Below are positions 6,724 through 13,016 of a stretch of DNA of 13,016 nt, one piece after another. How positions within the stretch are numbered: the stretch's first letter is position 1; every line of letters starts with the position of its first letter. The notes under the pieces are model-generated. The model was not told where the DNA came from. It did no database searches and saw nothing but the letters and a program-made list of their open reading frames with translations. Both the position numbers and the translations under genes were made by a program. The stretch spans positions 1 through 13,016 of the forward strand of contig CAZYKR010000111.1 of the NCBI GenBank assembly GCA_964648005.1, written 5' to 3'. The DNA comes from JAGQTE01 sp964648005. GTDB lineage: Bacteria; Actinomycetota; Acidimicrobiia; Acidimicrobiales; Acidimicrobilacustridaceae.

Positions 6724-7887
6724 GTGGCCAGCGACAAGCCCCAACCCGACGGCGGCGCGCTCAAGATCGGTCTCGTGTCGGATTGCTACGTGCCGCGCCT
6801 CGGCGGCATCGAGATGCAGGTCCACGATCTCGCCCGTCACCTCCAGGCCGCCGGGCACGAGGTCGTCGTGATCACCCCCACGCCCGGTCCCGATGTCGTC
6901 GACGGGGTGCGGGTCCACCGCATGGATGTCCCGCTGGCACCCTTCGACATCCCGTACGCACCATCGACGTTCGCGCTGGTCAGCGACCTGCTCGAGGCCG
7001 AGCACGTGGACGTCGCGCACTTCCACGGCGGCATCGTGTCCCCGGTGGCGTTCGTCGGCGGCTACGACGCCCAGAAGCGCCACATCCCCACGGTCATCAC
7101 GACGCACTGCCTGTGGAGCTACGCCACGCCGGCGTTCCGCGCCCTCGACCGCACGCTGCACTGGTCACGGTGGAACGCTGTGTTCTCGGCGGTGAGCGAC
7201 GTGGCCGCCGAACCGATCCGCAAGATCGCGCCGGGGCGCGACGTCGTGATCATCCCCAACGGGATCGAGAACGACACGTGGACGGTCGAGCCCGTCGAGC
7301 GGGACGACGACGAGGTCGTCATCGTGTCCGTGATGCGCCTGGCGCCGCGCAAGCGGCCGCTGCACCTGCTCAAGATGTTCCACGAGGTCGTCGACCGCAT
7401 CCCCCGCTCGGCATCGGCGCGCCTGGTGATCATCGGCGAGGGCCCCGAGCAGTCGAGCATGGAGAAGTACCTGTCGGCGACGCACCTCGCCGACAAGGTC
7501 GAGCTGACGGGGCGTCTCGAGCGGGCCGACATTCGCGAGCGGTTCGCTCGCGCCGACGTCTTCGTGGCGCCGGCGAACCTCGAGTCGTTCGGCATCGCCG
7601 CGCTCGAGGCCCGCTGCGCCGGGCTACCGGTCGTCGCCAAGTCGCGCACCGGGGTGCGCGAGTTCGTCCGGCACGAGCAGGAGGGCCTGCTCGCCCGCTC
7701 CGACAAGGACATGGTCGATCAGCTCGTGCGGCTGGTCACCGATCCGGCCCTGCGGCACCGCATCGCCGAGCACAACCGCACCACGCCGTCCGCCGTCGAC
7801 TGGACCGAGGTCGTGGCCCACAACGTCGAGGTGTACCGCAAGGCCATCGCCCAGGCGGGACCGCCTCAGATGGGCAGCACGCGATAG
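6724..7887 (+). CDS. GT4-family glycosyltransferase, PIG-A/MshA-like
   Basis: This 387-residue GT-B enzyme should transfer a sugar from a nucleotide donor with retention of configuration. The N-terminal acceptor half begins KIGLVSDCYVPRLGG, with the glycine pair G27-G28. The C-terminal donor half has LAPRKRP, a GEGPEQ loop and the E-x7-E motif at E287/E295 (LESFGIAALEA). The acceptor half resembles PIG-A, the GlcNAc transferase acting on phosphatidylinositol, for example in PTVITTHCLW and the GGIE loop. MshA is the other family match to consider, and many GT4 enzymes have different substrates. The GTG at 6724 has GGAGG (6714-6718) 5 bases upstream; an in-frame GTG at 6712 is less likely. There are no membrane helices, so it would work at the cytoplasmic face of the membrane. 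It is divergent from the PIG-L gene, and its last 22 bases overlap the convergent lipoprotein gene. Confidence 0.9.
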   Translation: MASDKPQPDGGALKIGLVSDCYVPRLGGIEMQVHDLARHLQAAGHEVVVITPTPGPDVVDGVRVHRMDVPLAPFDIPYAPSTFALVSDLLEAEHVDVAHFHGGIVSPVAFVGGYDAQKRHIPTVITTHCLWSYATPAFRALDRTLHWSRWNAVFSAVSDVAAEPIRKIAPGRDVVIIPNGIENDTWTVEPVERDDDEVVIVSVMRLAPRKRPLHLLKMFHEVVDRIPRSASARLVIIGEGPEQSSMEKYLSATHLADKVELTGRLERADIRERFARADVFVAPANLESFGIAALEARCAGLPVVAKSRTGVREFVRHEQEGLLARSDKDMVDQLVRLVTDPALRHRIAEHNRTTPSAVDWTEVVAHNVEVYRKAIAQAGPPQMGSTR

Positions 7888-9116
7888 ATCTGGCCCGACG
7901 TGGCGAACGCCCACAGCTCGCCGTCGTTGTCCGTGCCGAACCCGCCCAGGCCGCCCGGTGGCAGCGCCGCACCCAGCGACCGCTGATCCTGTGCCACCCG
8001 GTTCGCCACGACCAGGCCCTCGACCACCCCGCTGCAGCCCTCACCGAAGACGTAGGCGCCGCGCAGCGCCGGAATCGCCGCACCCCGGTACACGGCGCCC
8101 TGGCGCAGATCGCAGTGCCCCGGCGGCGTGATCGACACCACCGCACCGGCCGTGTTCTGCGCCCCTGGATAGCCGAGGTTGTCGCCGCGGCCGGCCTGGC
8201 TGTTCTGGCGCGGCAGGTACACGATCGTCTCGCCCGCGTCCTGTCGGTCGGTCACGTACAGGTCGGCCGAGGCCCGGTCGAAGACCACCCCGCGCGGGTC
8301 GTGCACCCCGAGGAGCCACACCTCCCCGGCGCCGCCGCCGGCGGCGTAGGGGTTACCGGGCGGCACGGCGTAGGCCTGATCGCCGAGCGCCCCTTCGGGG
8401 TCGAGGCGCAGCACCTTGCCGTACAACGAGTCCGCGCGTTGTGCCGCGCCCGGGTCGCCGTCGGGGGTGCCCACGCCCACGTACAGGAAACCGTCGCGAC
8501 CGAACGCCAGGGCCCCGCCCCGGCGCAGACCGTCGGGCGCCTCGACCCGCAGCATCTGGAAGCGGCTCGAGGTGTCCAGGTCGCCCTCGCCGGTGCGGTA
8601 CTGGTCGACGACGACCGCCCCGTCCGAGGAGATGTACGACAGGTACATGCGCCGCCCGTCCGACGAGTAGGTCAGGCCGCGCACGCCGCCGCCGTCGCCC
8701 TGATCGACCTGCCGGCCGATGTCGAGCATGGTCCACGACTCCACGCGGTAGTCCGCCCCGGCGGGCTGGCCGTCACCGTCGTAGCGGTAGTTCACCGACA
8801 CCTGCCGCAACCGGCCGTTGCGCTCGGCCACCGTCAGGTGCGGCCACCCCGGCCGCGCCGCGATCGCCACCGGGTCCTCGAGGGCGCCGACCTCCTCGAG
8901 CCGCACCCCGACCCCGTCGAGCGTCGTCGGCCGCTCGACGGTCGACGCCGTCACCGCCTCGGCGTCCACCGGGATCGTGATGGTGGTCGTCGTCGACGGT
9001 CGCACCTCGGACAGCTTGCGTCCGTGCACGCAGCCGGCCGCCGGCACGACGATCGCCGCGGCGAGCACGAGGCCGACGGCGGCGCGTCGCCGGGTGGTGT
9101 GGGGTGGAGTGGTCAC
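7866..9116 (-). CDS. PQQ sugar dehydrogenase-like (GSDH-family) lipoprotein, probably catalytically altered
   Basis: This 416-residue exported protein has an arginine-rich N-terminus, a hydrophobic stretch and a lipobox-like AAGC ending at C29, so it is probably a lipoprotein on the outer face of the membrane. A Thr-rich linker follows (STTTTITIP, about 41-49). The rest matches glucose/sorbosone dehydrogenases: LAFGRDGFLYVGVG (203-216), DSLYGKVLRLDPEG (229-242), YRGAAIPALRGAYVFGEGC (343-361) and FGTDNDGELW (393-402). Enzymes of this group oxidise sugars with PQQ. The usual HNGG catalytic segment reads RRGG here (198-201) and the usual RNP reads HDP (282-284), so ordinary activity is doubtful. 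The GTG at 9116 starts 10 bases after the tesB stop, so the two genes form an operon. No clear ribosome binding site is seen at that start. Confidence 0.85.
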   Translation of the reverse strand: MTTPPHTTRRRAAVGLVLAAAIVVPAAGCVHGRKLSEVRPSTTTTITIPVDAEAVTASTVERPTTLDGVGVRLEEVGALEDPVAIAARPGWPHLTVAERNGRLRQVSVNYRYDGDGQPAGADYRVESWTMLDIGRQVDQGDGGGVRGLTYSSDGRRMYLSYISSDGAVVVDQYRTGEGDLDTSSRFQMLRVEAPDGLRRGGALAFGRDGFLYVGVGTPDGDPGAAQRADSLYGKVLRLDPEGALGDQAYAVPPGNPYAAGGGAGEVWLLGVHDPRGVVFDRASADLYVTDRQDAGETIVYLPRQNSQAGRGDNLGYPGAQNTAGAVVSITPPGHCDLRQGAVYRGAAIPALRGAYVFGEGCSGVVEGLVVANRVAQDQRSLGAALPPGGLGGFGTDNDGELWAFATSGQIYRVLPI

Positions 9117-9126
9117 GTGGGCACCG

Positions 9127-9981
9127 TCATCGAGCGATCCGCATCAAGCCTTCTTGCACCACCGACACCGCCAGCTCGCCGGACGGGGTGTACATCAACC
9201 CACGGGCGAGCCCACGTCCCTGCGATGCCGACGGGGCGTCCTGGTCGTACAGGAGCCACTCGTCGGCCCGGAAGGGCCGGTGGAACCACATGGCGTGGTC
9301 GAGGCTAGCCATGAACACCTCGTCCTCGAGCGCGCCCACCGCATGCGGGAGCAGCGCCGTGTCGAGCACGGTCATGTCCGACGCGTAGGTCACGACGCAG
9401 GCGTGCAGCACCGGATCGTCGGGCAGCACGCCGTCGGCACGCAGCCACACCCGCTGGCGCGGCGGCAACGCCACGGTGCGGTCCCCGGGCTGCCAGTCGC
9501 AGTTGCGGGTGTCGATGGGTCGGTCGCGCGTGTAGTCCTCGCCCATGGCGTCGGCCCAGCGGGCCCAGCGGGTCCGGAAGTCCGGCAGCGACTCGGGCGA
9601 AGGGAGATCGGTCGGCATCGGCGCCTGGTGCTCGAAGCCGACCTCGGGGATGTGGAACGAGGCCTGCAGGTTGAAGATCGGCCGACCGTGCTGCACGGCG
9701 ACGACGCGCCGCGTCACGAAGGTGTGTCCGTCGCGTATGCGGTCGGCGGTGTAGAGGATCGGGATCGTCGGGTCGCCCGGGCGCAGGAAGTAGGCGTGCA
9801 GCGAGTGCACGGCGTACGCCGCGTCGACGGTGCGCGCTGCCGCCACCAACGCCTGGCCCGCCACCTGCCCGCCGAACACCCGCTGGCGCTGCACCGACGG
9901 CGGGCGGCCCCGGAACACGTTGACCTCGATCGACTCCAGGTCGAGCAGATCCACCAGGTCGTCGACAGCAGGCTGGCCCAT
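9127..9981 (-). CDS. tesB: Acyl-CoA thioesterase II
   Basis: TesB hydrolyses acyl-CoA to free fatty acid and CoA in the cytoplasm. The 284 residues form the usual double-hotdog length. Recognisable stretches are VFGGQVAGQALVAAARTV (35-52), VHSLHAYFLRPGD (58-70), LDHAMWFHRPF (227-237) and VVQEGLMR (274-281). The Asp and Gln of the E. coli catalytic network correspond to D228 and Q276. The position of the E. coli Thr is a proline here (DAPSASQG), with S251 or S253 nearby, a variation also seen in other family members. The ATG at 9981 is 27 bases from the start of the divergent GH1 gene, and no ribosome binding site is visible, which suggests a leaderless or very short leader. It is first gene of a two-gene operon with the PQQ-like lipoprotein; no functional link between the two is obvious. 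Confidence 0.93.
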   Translation of the reverse strand: MGQPAVDDLVDLLDLESIEVNVFRGRPPSVQRQRVFGGQVAGQALVAAARTVDAAYAVHSLHAYFLRPGDPTIPILYTADRIRDGHTFVTRRVVAVQHGRPIFNLQASFHIPEVGFEHQAPMPTDLPSPESLPDFRTRWARWADAMGEDYTRDRPIDTRNCDWQPGDRTVALPPRQRVWLRADGVLPDDPVLHACVVTYASDMTVLDTALLPHAVGALEDEVFMASLDHAMWFHRPFRADEWLLYDQDAPSASQGRGLARGLMYTPSGELAVSVVQEGLMRIAR

Positions 9982-10008
9982 GGAGCAGTTCTACTAGCCT
10001 CCGGCGCC
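9982..10008. promoter_or_regulatory. 27-bp divergent gap between tesB and the GH1 gene
   Basis: The gap is too short for two full promoters plus leaders. On the plus strand TAGCCT at 9995-10000 fits TANNNT and ends 8 bases before the GH1 ATG. On the minus strand TAGAAC ends 6 bases before the tesB ATG. Neither start has a Shine-Dalgarno sequence at usable spacing. Leaderless transcripts on both sides, with -35 regions inside the opposite gene, are the likely arrangement. Confidence 0.35.
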
Positions 10009-11199
10009 ATGACCCGACGCTTCCCTGAGGGCTTCCGCTGGGGGACGGCCACCGCCGCCCACCAGGTGGAGGGCAACAACGTCAACAACGACTGGTGGGC
10101 TTGGGAGCTCGCGCCCGACACGCCCTGCGTCGAACCCAGCGGGGACGCGTGCGACCAGTACCACCGCTACCCCGCCGACATCGCACTGCTGGCCCAGCTG
10201 GGCTTCGACAACTACCGGTTCTCGATCGAGTGGAGCCGGATCGAACCCGTCGAGGGCCAGTTCTCCCGCGCCGCCCTCGACCACTACCGCCGCGTCTGCG
10301 CCACCTGCCTCGAGCACGGCATCGAACCGGTCGTGACCTACCACCACTTCACCAGCCCGCAGTGGCTGGCGGCCCAAGGCGGCTGGCACGAGCGTGCCAC
10401 GGTCGAGAAGTTCGTGCGGTTCTCCGAGAAGGCCACCGAACACCTCGGCGACCTCGCCGGACGCATCTGCACCATCAACGAGCCCAACGTCGTCGCCTTC
10501 ATAGGCTACATGGTCGGCGCCTTCCCGCCGGGTGCGCTCGGCAAGGAGCATTGGCTGACGGCGCAGGACATCATGCGCGACGCCCACGTCGCCGCCACCG
10601 AGGCCATCAAGAACGTCGCACCCGACGTGCCGGTCGGCCTCACGGTGTCGATGAGCGACTACCAGGCCGTCCCCGCCGACGACGACCTGGCCATCGCCCG
10701 CCGCGACCGCATCCGCTTCCTCAGCGAGGACCACTACCTCGAGGCCTGCCGAGACGACGACTTCATCGGGGTGCAGACCTACAGCCGCACCCGCATCGGG
10801 CCGGAGGGCGAGCTGGGGCCCGAGGACGGCGTGCCCGTGCTGCCGATGGGCTACGAGTACTACCCCGAGTCGCTGGCGGCCACCATCCGCCGCGCCTGGG
10901 AGGTCACGGAGCAGACGCCCGTGCTCGTCACCGAGAACGGCATCGGCACCGACGACGACACCCAGCGTCAGGCGTACCTGCGTGCGGCGCTCGAGGGCGT
11001 GCTCGACTGCATCGACGACGGCATCGAGGTGCTCGGCTACACGTGCTGGAGCCTGCTCGACAACTTCGAGTGGGCCTTCGGCTACGGCCCTCGCTTCGGC
11101 ATCGTGGACGTCGACCGCGCCACGCAGTTGCGCACCCCGAAGCCGTCGGCGCACTGGCTCGGCGGCGTCGCACGCGCCAACGCCCTCGACCGACCCTGA
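10009..11199 (+). CDS. GH1-family beta-glucosidase/glycosidase
   Basis: GH1 enzymes are retaining glycosidases with a TIM-barrel fold. Both catalytic glutamates are in place: acid/base E158 in TINEPNV and nucleophile E309 in VTENGIG. Sugar-binding landmarks also present are Q19 in AAHQVEG and the WSLLDNFEWAFGYG segment (347-360), with E354 and W355 at the glycone site. The conserved Tyr after the barrel strand is Y258 (DFIGVQTYSRT). At 396 residues it is shorter than the common 440-480, with trimmed loops between about residues 200 and 290. There is no signal peptide, so it is cytoplasmic and probably acts on small imported or internally made glucosides. Exact sugar specificity cannot be read from the sequence. 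The ATG at 10009 precedes the typical RFPEGFRWGTATAAHQ opening by two residues, which supports this start. Confidence 0.94.
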   Translation: MTRRFPEGFRWGTATAAHQVEGNNVNNDWWAWELAPDTPCVEPSGDACDQYHRYPADIALLAQLGFDNYRFSIEWSRIEPVEGQFSRAALDHYRRVCATCLEHGIEPVVTYHHFTSPQWLAAQGGWHERATVEKFVRFSEKATEHLGDLAGRICTINEPNVVAFIGYMVGAFPPGALGKEHWLTAQDIMRDAHVAATEAIKNVAPDVPVGLTVSMSDYQAVPADDDLAIARRDRIRFLSEDHYLEACRDDDFIGVQTYSRTRIGPEGELGPEDGVPVLPMGYEYYPESLAATIRRAWEVTEQTPVLVTENGIGTDDDTQRQAYLRAALEGVLDCIDDGIEVLGYTCWSLLDNFEWAFGYGPRFGIVDVDRATQLRTPKPSAHWLGGVARANALDRP

Positions 11200-11314
11200 A
11201 CTGTGTCTGCCGCGCGCGCAGCAGTAACATCGATCCGTTCGGCCCGGACGGGGCCACATCGGGCACGACAGGACCACGTCGTCGCAGACCGGATCATGAT
11301 CGAGGACACCACCA
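11200..11314 (+). promoter_or_regulatory. Intergenic region with candidate promoter for the GtrA gene
   Basis: TAACAT at 11225-11230 is a good -10 match and would start transcription near 11237, leaving a leader of about 78 bases. No -35 match is seen at the right spacing. A GAGGA ribosome binding site at 11302-11306 serves the GTG at 11315. GATCATGATC at 11292-11301 is a perfect 10-bp palindrome just before it and could be an operator or chance. Confidence 0.4.
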
Positions 11315-11842
11315 GTGCAGACGACACCCGCTGCGGCCCAGGATGCGCCCGTGGAGACTGACCAAGCCGACGCACCGGGCAAGACCATCGTCCAGTACGT
11401 CATGGGGCTCATCAAGCAGAAGGGCTTCAAGTACTCGATGGTGTCGGTGGTCAACGTGCTCTTCGGCGGCGGGTTGCTCCTGCTGCTGCAGACGCACATG
11501 AACCCGACCGAGGCCAACGTGTTGTCGGTGATGGTCAGCTCGGTGCCGGCGTACTACATGAACCGGGCCTGGGTGTGGGGCAAGCGGGGCAAGAGCCACC
11601 TCAAGCGCGAGGTCCTGCCGTTCTGGTTCTTCGTCGTCGCCGGCCTGATCATGTCGACGATCGCCATCCACTTCGCCGAGGACCACACCGAGAACAAGTT
11701 CGTGATCCTGTTCGTGCAGCTGTGCGCCTTCGGCGTGCTGTGGGTGCTGCGCTTCTTCCTGCTCGACCGGTTGTTCCACCTCGAGGCCGACGCCCCGCCC
11801 GGCGACGACGAGGACCAGCCCGCCGTCGACTCGGCGCGCTGA
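11315..11842 (+). CDS. GtrA-family membrane protein
   Basis: This 175-residue protein has four predicted membrane helices at about residues 42-60, 67-86, 101-121 and 129-150, flanked by charged tails; this is the GtrA layout. Family-typical features are the FKYSMVSVVNVLFGGG opening helix and the YYMNRAWVWG turn after helix 2. GtrA-type proteins are thought to help move polyprenyl-phosphate-linked sugars across the membrane during cell-surface glycan synthesis, but many members have no tested role. The GTG at 11315 has GAGGA 8 bases upstream. The methyltransferase gene follows after 26 bases on the same strand, so the two are likely cotranscribed. The acidic C-terminal tail (GDDEDQ) is probably cytoplasmic. 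Confidence 0.88.
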   Translation: MQTTPAAAQDAPVETDQADAPGKTIVQYVMGLIKQKGFKYSMVSVVNVLFGGGLLLLLQTHMNPTEANVLSVMVSSVPAYYMNRAWVWGKRGKSHLKREVLPFWFFVVAGLIMSTIAIHFAEDHTENKFVILFVQLCAFGVLWVLRFFLLDRLFHLEADAPPGDDEDQPAVDSAR

Positions 11843-11868
11843 CGCCGCGGACGACCGGCAACGTCGCG

Positions 11869-12498
11869 ATGGACCCGCAGCTGCGCGCCTTCGCCGAGGC
11901 CGCCCGCGGCTTCATGCCCTCCGACGAGGGGCTCGCCTTGCACGAGGCCGCCCTCGGCGTCCCGGCCGGGGGCTCGCCGATGCTCGAGATCGGGTCGTAC
12001 TGCGGCAAGTCGGCGGTGTACCTCGGCGCCGCCGCTCGCCAGCGGTCGACGATCCTGTACGCCCTCGACCACCACCGCGGCTCGGAGGAGAACCAGGCCG
12101 GATGGGAGTGGCACGAACCCGACCTGGTCGACCCGGCGGTCGGCAAGATGGACACGCTGCCGCTGTTCCGGCGCACCGTGCACGACGCCGGCCTCGAAGG
12201 GACGGTGGTCGCGCTCGTCGGCGACTCGATCCCCGTCGCCACGCACTGGGCCACGCCGCTGTCGCTGCTGTTCATCGACGGCGGCCACGGTGCCGAGCCG
12301 GCGCACGCCGACTTCGAGCACTGGACGCCCAAGGTCGAACCGGGTGGCCAGCTGGTGATCCACGACGTGTTCCCCGATCCCGCCGACGGTGGTCGCCCGC
12401 CGTACGAGATCTACTGCCGGGCGCGGGAGTCGGGACGCTTCGTCGAGGAGCGCGCCGTGGGCTCGCTGCGCGTCCTGCGCCGCACGGCCGCCGACTGA
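11869..12498 (+). CDS. Class I SAM-dependent methyltransferase (Methyltransf_24-like)
   Basis: This 209-residue cytoplasmic enzyme shows motif I as MLEIGSYCGKS (38-48), the SAM-ribose strand ending with D67 (ALDHH), and the FIDGGH signature at 135-140. PGGQLVIHDVF (158-168) forms the later strand with H165-D166. The IDGGH and HD pairs are typical of the Methyltransf_24 group, whose members include small-molecule and sugar O-methyltransferases, some metal dependent. The methyl acceptor cannot be predicted. The ATG at 11869 is the only good start, although no clear ribosome binding site precedes it; its closeness to the GtrA gene (26 bases) suggests translation from a shared mRNA. Position next to GtrA makes a glycan or glycolipid acceptor thinkable, but that is inference. 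Confidence 0.87.
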   Translation: MDPQLRAFAEAARGFMPSDEGLALHEAALGVPAGGSPMLEIGSYCGKSAVYLGAAARQRSTILYALDHHRGSEENQAGWEWHEPDLVDPAVGKMDTLPLFRRTVHDAGLEGTVVALVGDSIPVATHWATPLSLLFIDGGHGAEPAHADFEHWTPKVEPGGQLVIHDVFPDPADGGRPPYEIYCRARESGRFVEERAVGSLRVLRRTAAD

Positions 12499-12503
12499 GC
12501 GAC

Positions 12504-12524
12504 CGCCGCGGACCGGTTGCGGCG
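12504..12524. terminator. GC-rich hairpin between convergent genes
   Basis: CGCCGC (12504-12509) pairs with GCGGCG (12519-12524) across a 9-base loop. It fills the 26-base gap between the methyltransferase stop and the stop of the convergent right-edge gene, where a bidirectional terminator is expected. No T-run follows on either strand, so the assignment is moderate. Confidence 0.5.
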
Positions 12525-13016
12525 TCAGTCGCCGGAGGCGCCGACGAAGTAGATCTGCGACGGCGCGCCGTCGACGTATGCGGTGATCGCCAGCGCCGTC
12601 CAGCGCTGCTCGATCCCCTCCATCAGGTCGTCGATGTGGGCCTCGACGTCGGCAGGCGACGGCGTGGCCGAACCGCACAGCGCCGTGACCGCGGCGTCGC
12701 CGAGCGGGGCGGCGGCGAACAGTTGCGGCTCGGCGGCGACCGCCTGGATGTCGATCAGGCTGTGGGTGCCGTCCTCCTGCGCCCAGAACAGCGCCTCGTC
12801 GATCGAGCGGGGCTGCCCGCCGGAGGCCAGATGCTCCAGCGAGTCGTCCGGCAACCCCGGAATCGCACCGCCGCCACCGTCGACCCCGAACTCGACCAGC
12901 CCCGCCAGGTCCTCGGCCAGCATCGCCCGCAGCCCGGGCAGCAGATCCCATCCGTGGACGTACGCCCCCGCCTCGAAGACCTCCTGGCGTGCCGCCGCCA
13001 GGGCGTCGGCCAACTC
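12525..13016 (-). CDS. Unrecognised protein (5' end beyond the window)
   Basis: I do not recognise the family. The frame is open to the right edge, giving about 163 visible C-terminal residues and a TGA at 12527-12525. A TTG at 13013 could be a start, but no upstream sequence is available to judge it. The visible part looks soluble and acidic, mixed helix and strand, with no membrane segment. Notable stretches are AYVHGWDLLPGLRAMLAEDL near the start, a Gly-rich VDGGGGAIPGLP loop, SIDEALFWAQEDGTHSLIDI, and a C-terminal strand pair around ALAITAYVDGAPSQIYFVGA. One cysteine is present (ALCGSA). Composition and codon bias match the neighbouring genes, so it looks like a resident gene. Convergent to the methyltransferase gene. 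Confidence 0.75.
   Translation of the reverse strand, partial: ELADALAAARQEVFEAGAYVHGWDLLPGLRAMLAEDLAGLVEFGVDGGGGAIPGLPDDSLEHLASGGQPRSIDEALFWAQEDGTHSLIDIQAVAAEPQLFAAAPLGDAAVTALCGSATPSPADVEAHIDDLMEGIEQRWTALAITAYVDGAPSQIYFVGASGD

Noticed and set aside
6513..9308. Plus-strand open frame of over 900 codons across the GT4 and lipoprotein genes
   Set aside because: It overlaps clear genes in other frames and has shadow-like composition.
8818..10008. In-frame upstream extension of the GH1 gene
   Set aside because: It runs antisense through tesB; the GH1 family starts right at the RFPEGFRWGTATA segment, matching the ATG at 10009.
11296..11361. 21-codon upstream reading frame overlapping the GtrA start
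   Set aside because: There is no ribosome binding site, and short frames like this are expected by chance; not enough to call a regulatory peptide.
1..13016. Mobile elements, CRISPR arrays, tRNA or rRNA genes, phage or defence islands
   Set aside because: No transposase, integrase, regular repeat array or RNA-gene fold was recognised, and base composition looks even throughout.

Overview
This window comes from a GC-rich bacterial chromosome, most likely an actinobacterium. Evidence for this is the frequent GTG starts, the strong G/C bias at third codon positions, an Arr-type rifampin ADP-ribosyltransferase, and several genes that seem to lack a Shine-Dalgarno sequence. The gene mix would suit the Acidimicrobiia, but that is a guess from overall character and not a placement. 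It reads as ordinary chromosome: no transposase, integrase, phage gene, tRNA, rRNA or CRISPR array was seen, and no gene-free stretch exceeds 300 bases.

Layout. (1) Bases 1-1252, minus strand: arr, followed downstream by an SseB-family gene cut by the left window edge. (2) Bases 1388-4357, plus strand: a 989-residue superfamily 1 helicase of the Upf1/DNA2-like type with a degenerate nuclease-like tail, divergent from arr. (3) Bases 4358-4535: a convergent gap with a 36-bp near-perfect palindrome, an adjoining hairpin, and two sets of short repeats. (4) Bases 4536-7887: a PIG-L/LmbE deacetylase translationally coupled to a multi-pass membrane protein of the lysylphosphatidylglycerol-synthase TM family, divergent from a GT4 glycosyltransferase that resembles PIG-A. 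(5) Bases 7866-9981, minus strand: tesB followed by a PQQ-sugar-dehydrogenase-like lipoprotein. (6) Bases 10009-12498, plus strand: a GH1 beta-glucosidase, a GtrA-family membrane protein and a class I SAM methyltransferase. (7) Bases 12525-13016, minus strand: an unrecognised protein cut by the right edge.

How the genes may work together. The most interesting group is region 4. Its glycosyltransferase and deacetylase families are those that perform the first two steps of eukaryotic GPI-anchor synthesis (PIG-A, then PIG-L), and also those of MshA and MshB in mycothiol synthesis. The coupled partner is an integral membrane protein, which suggests that a glucosaminyl lipid is made or moved at the membrane; this is a hypothesis. 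Region 1-2 pairs a rifamycin-inactivating enzyme with a divergent helicase, which recalls the Arr/HelR combination of actinomycetes, but the helicase belongs to a different family. The lipoprotein in region 5 keeps the propeller fold signatures but has lost residues expected at the catalytic site.
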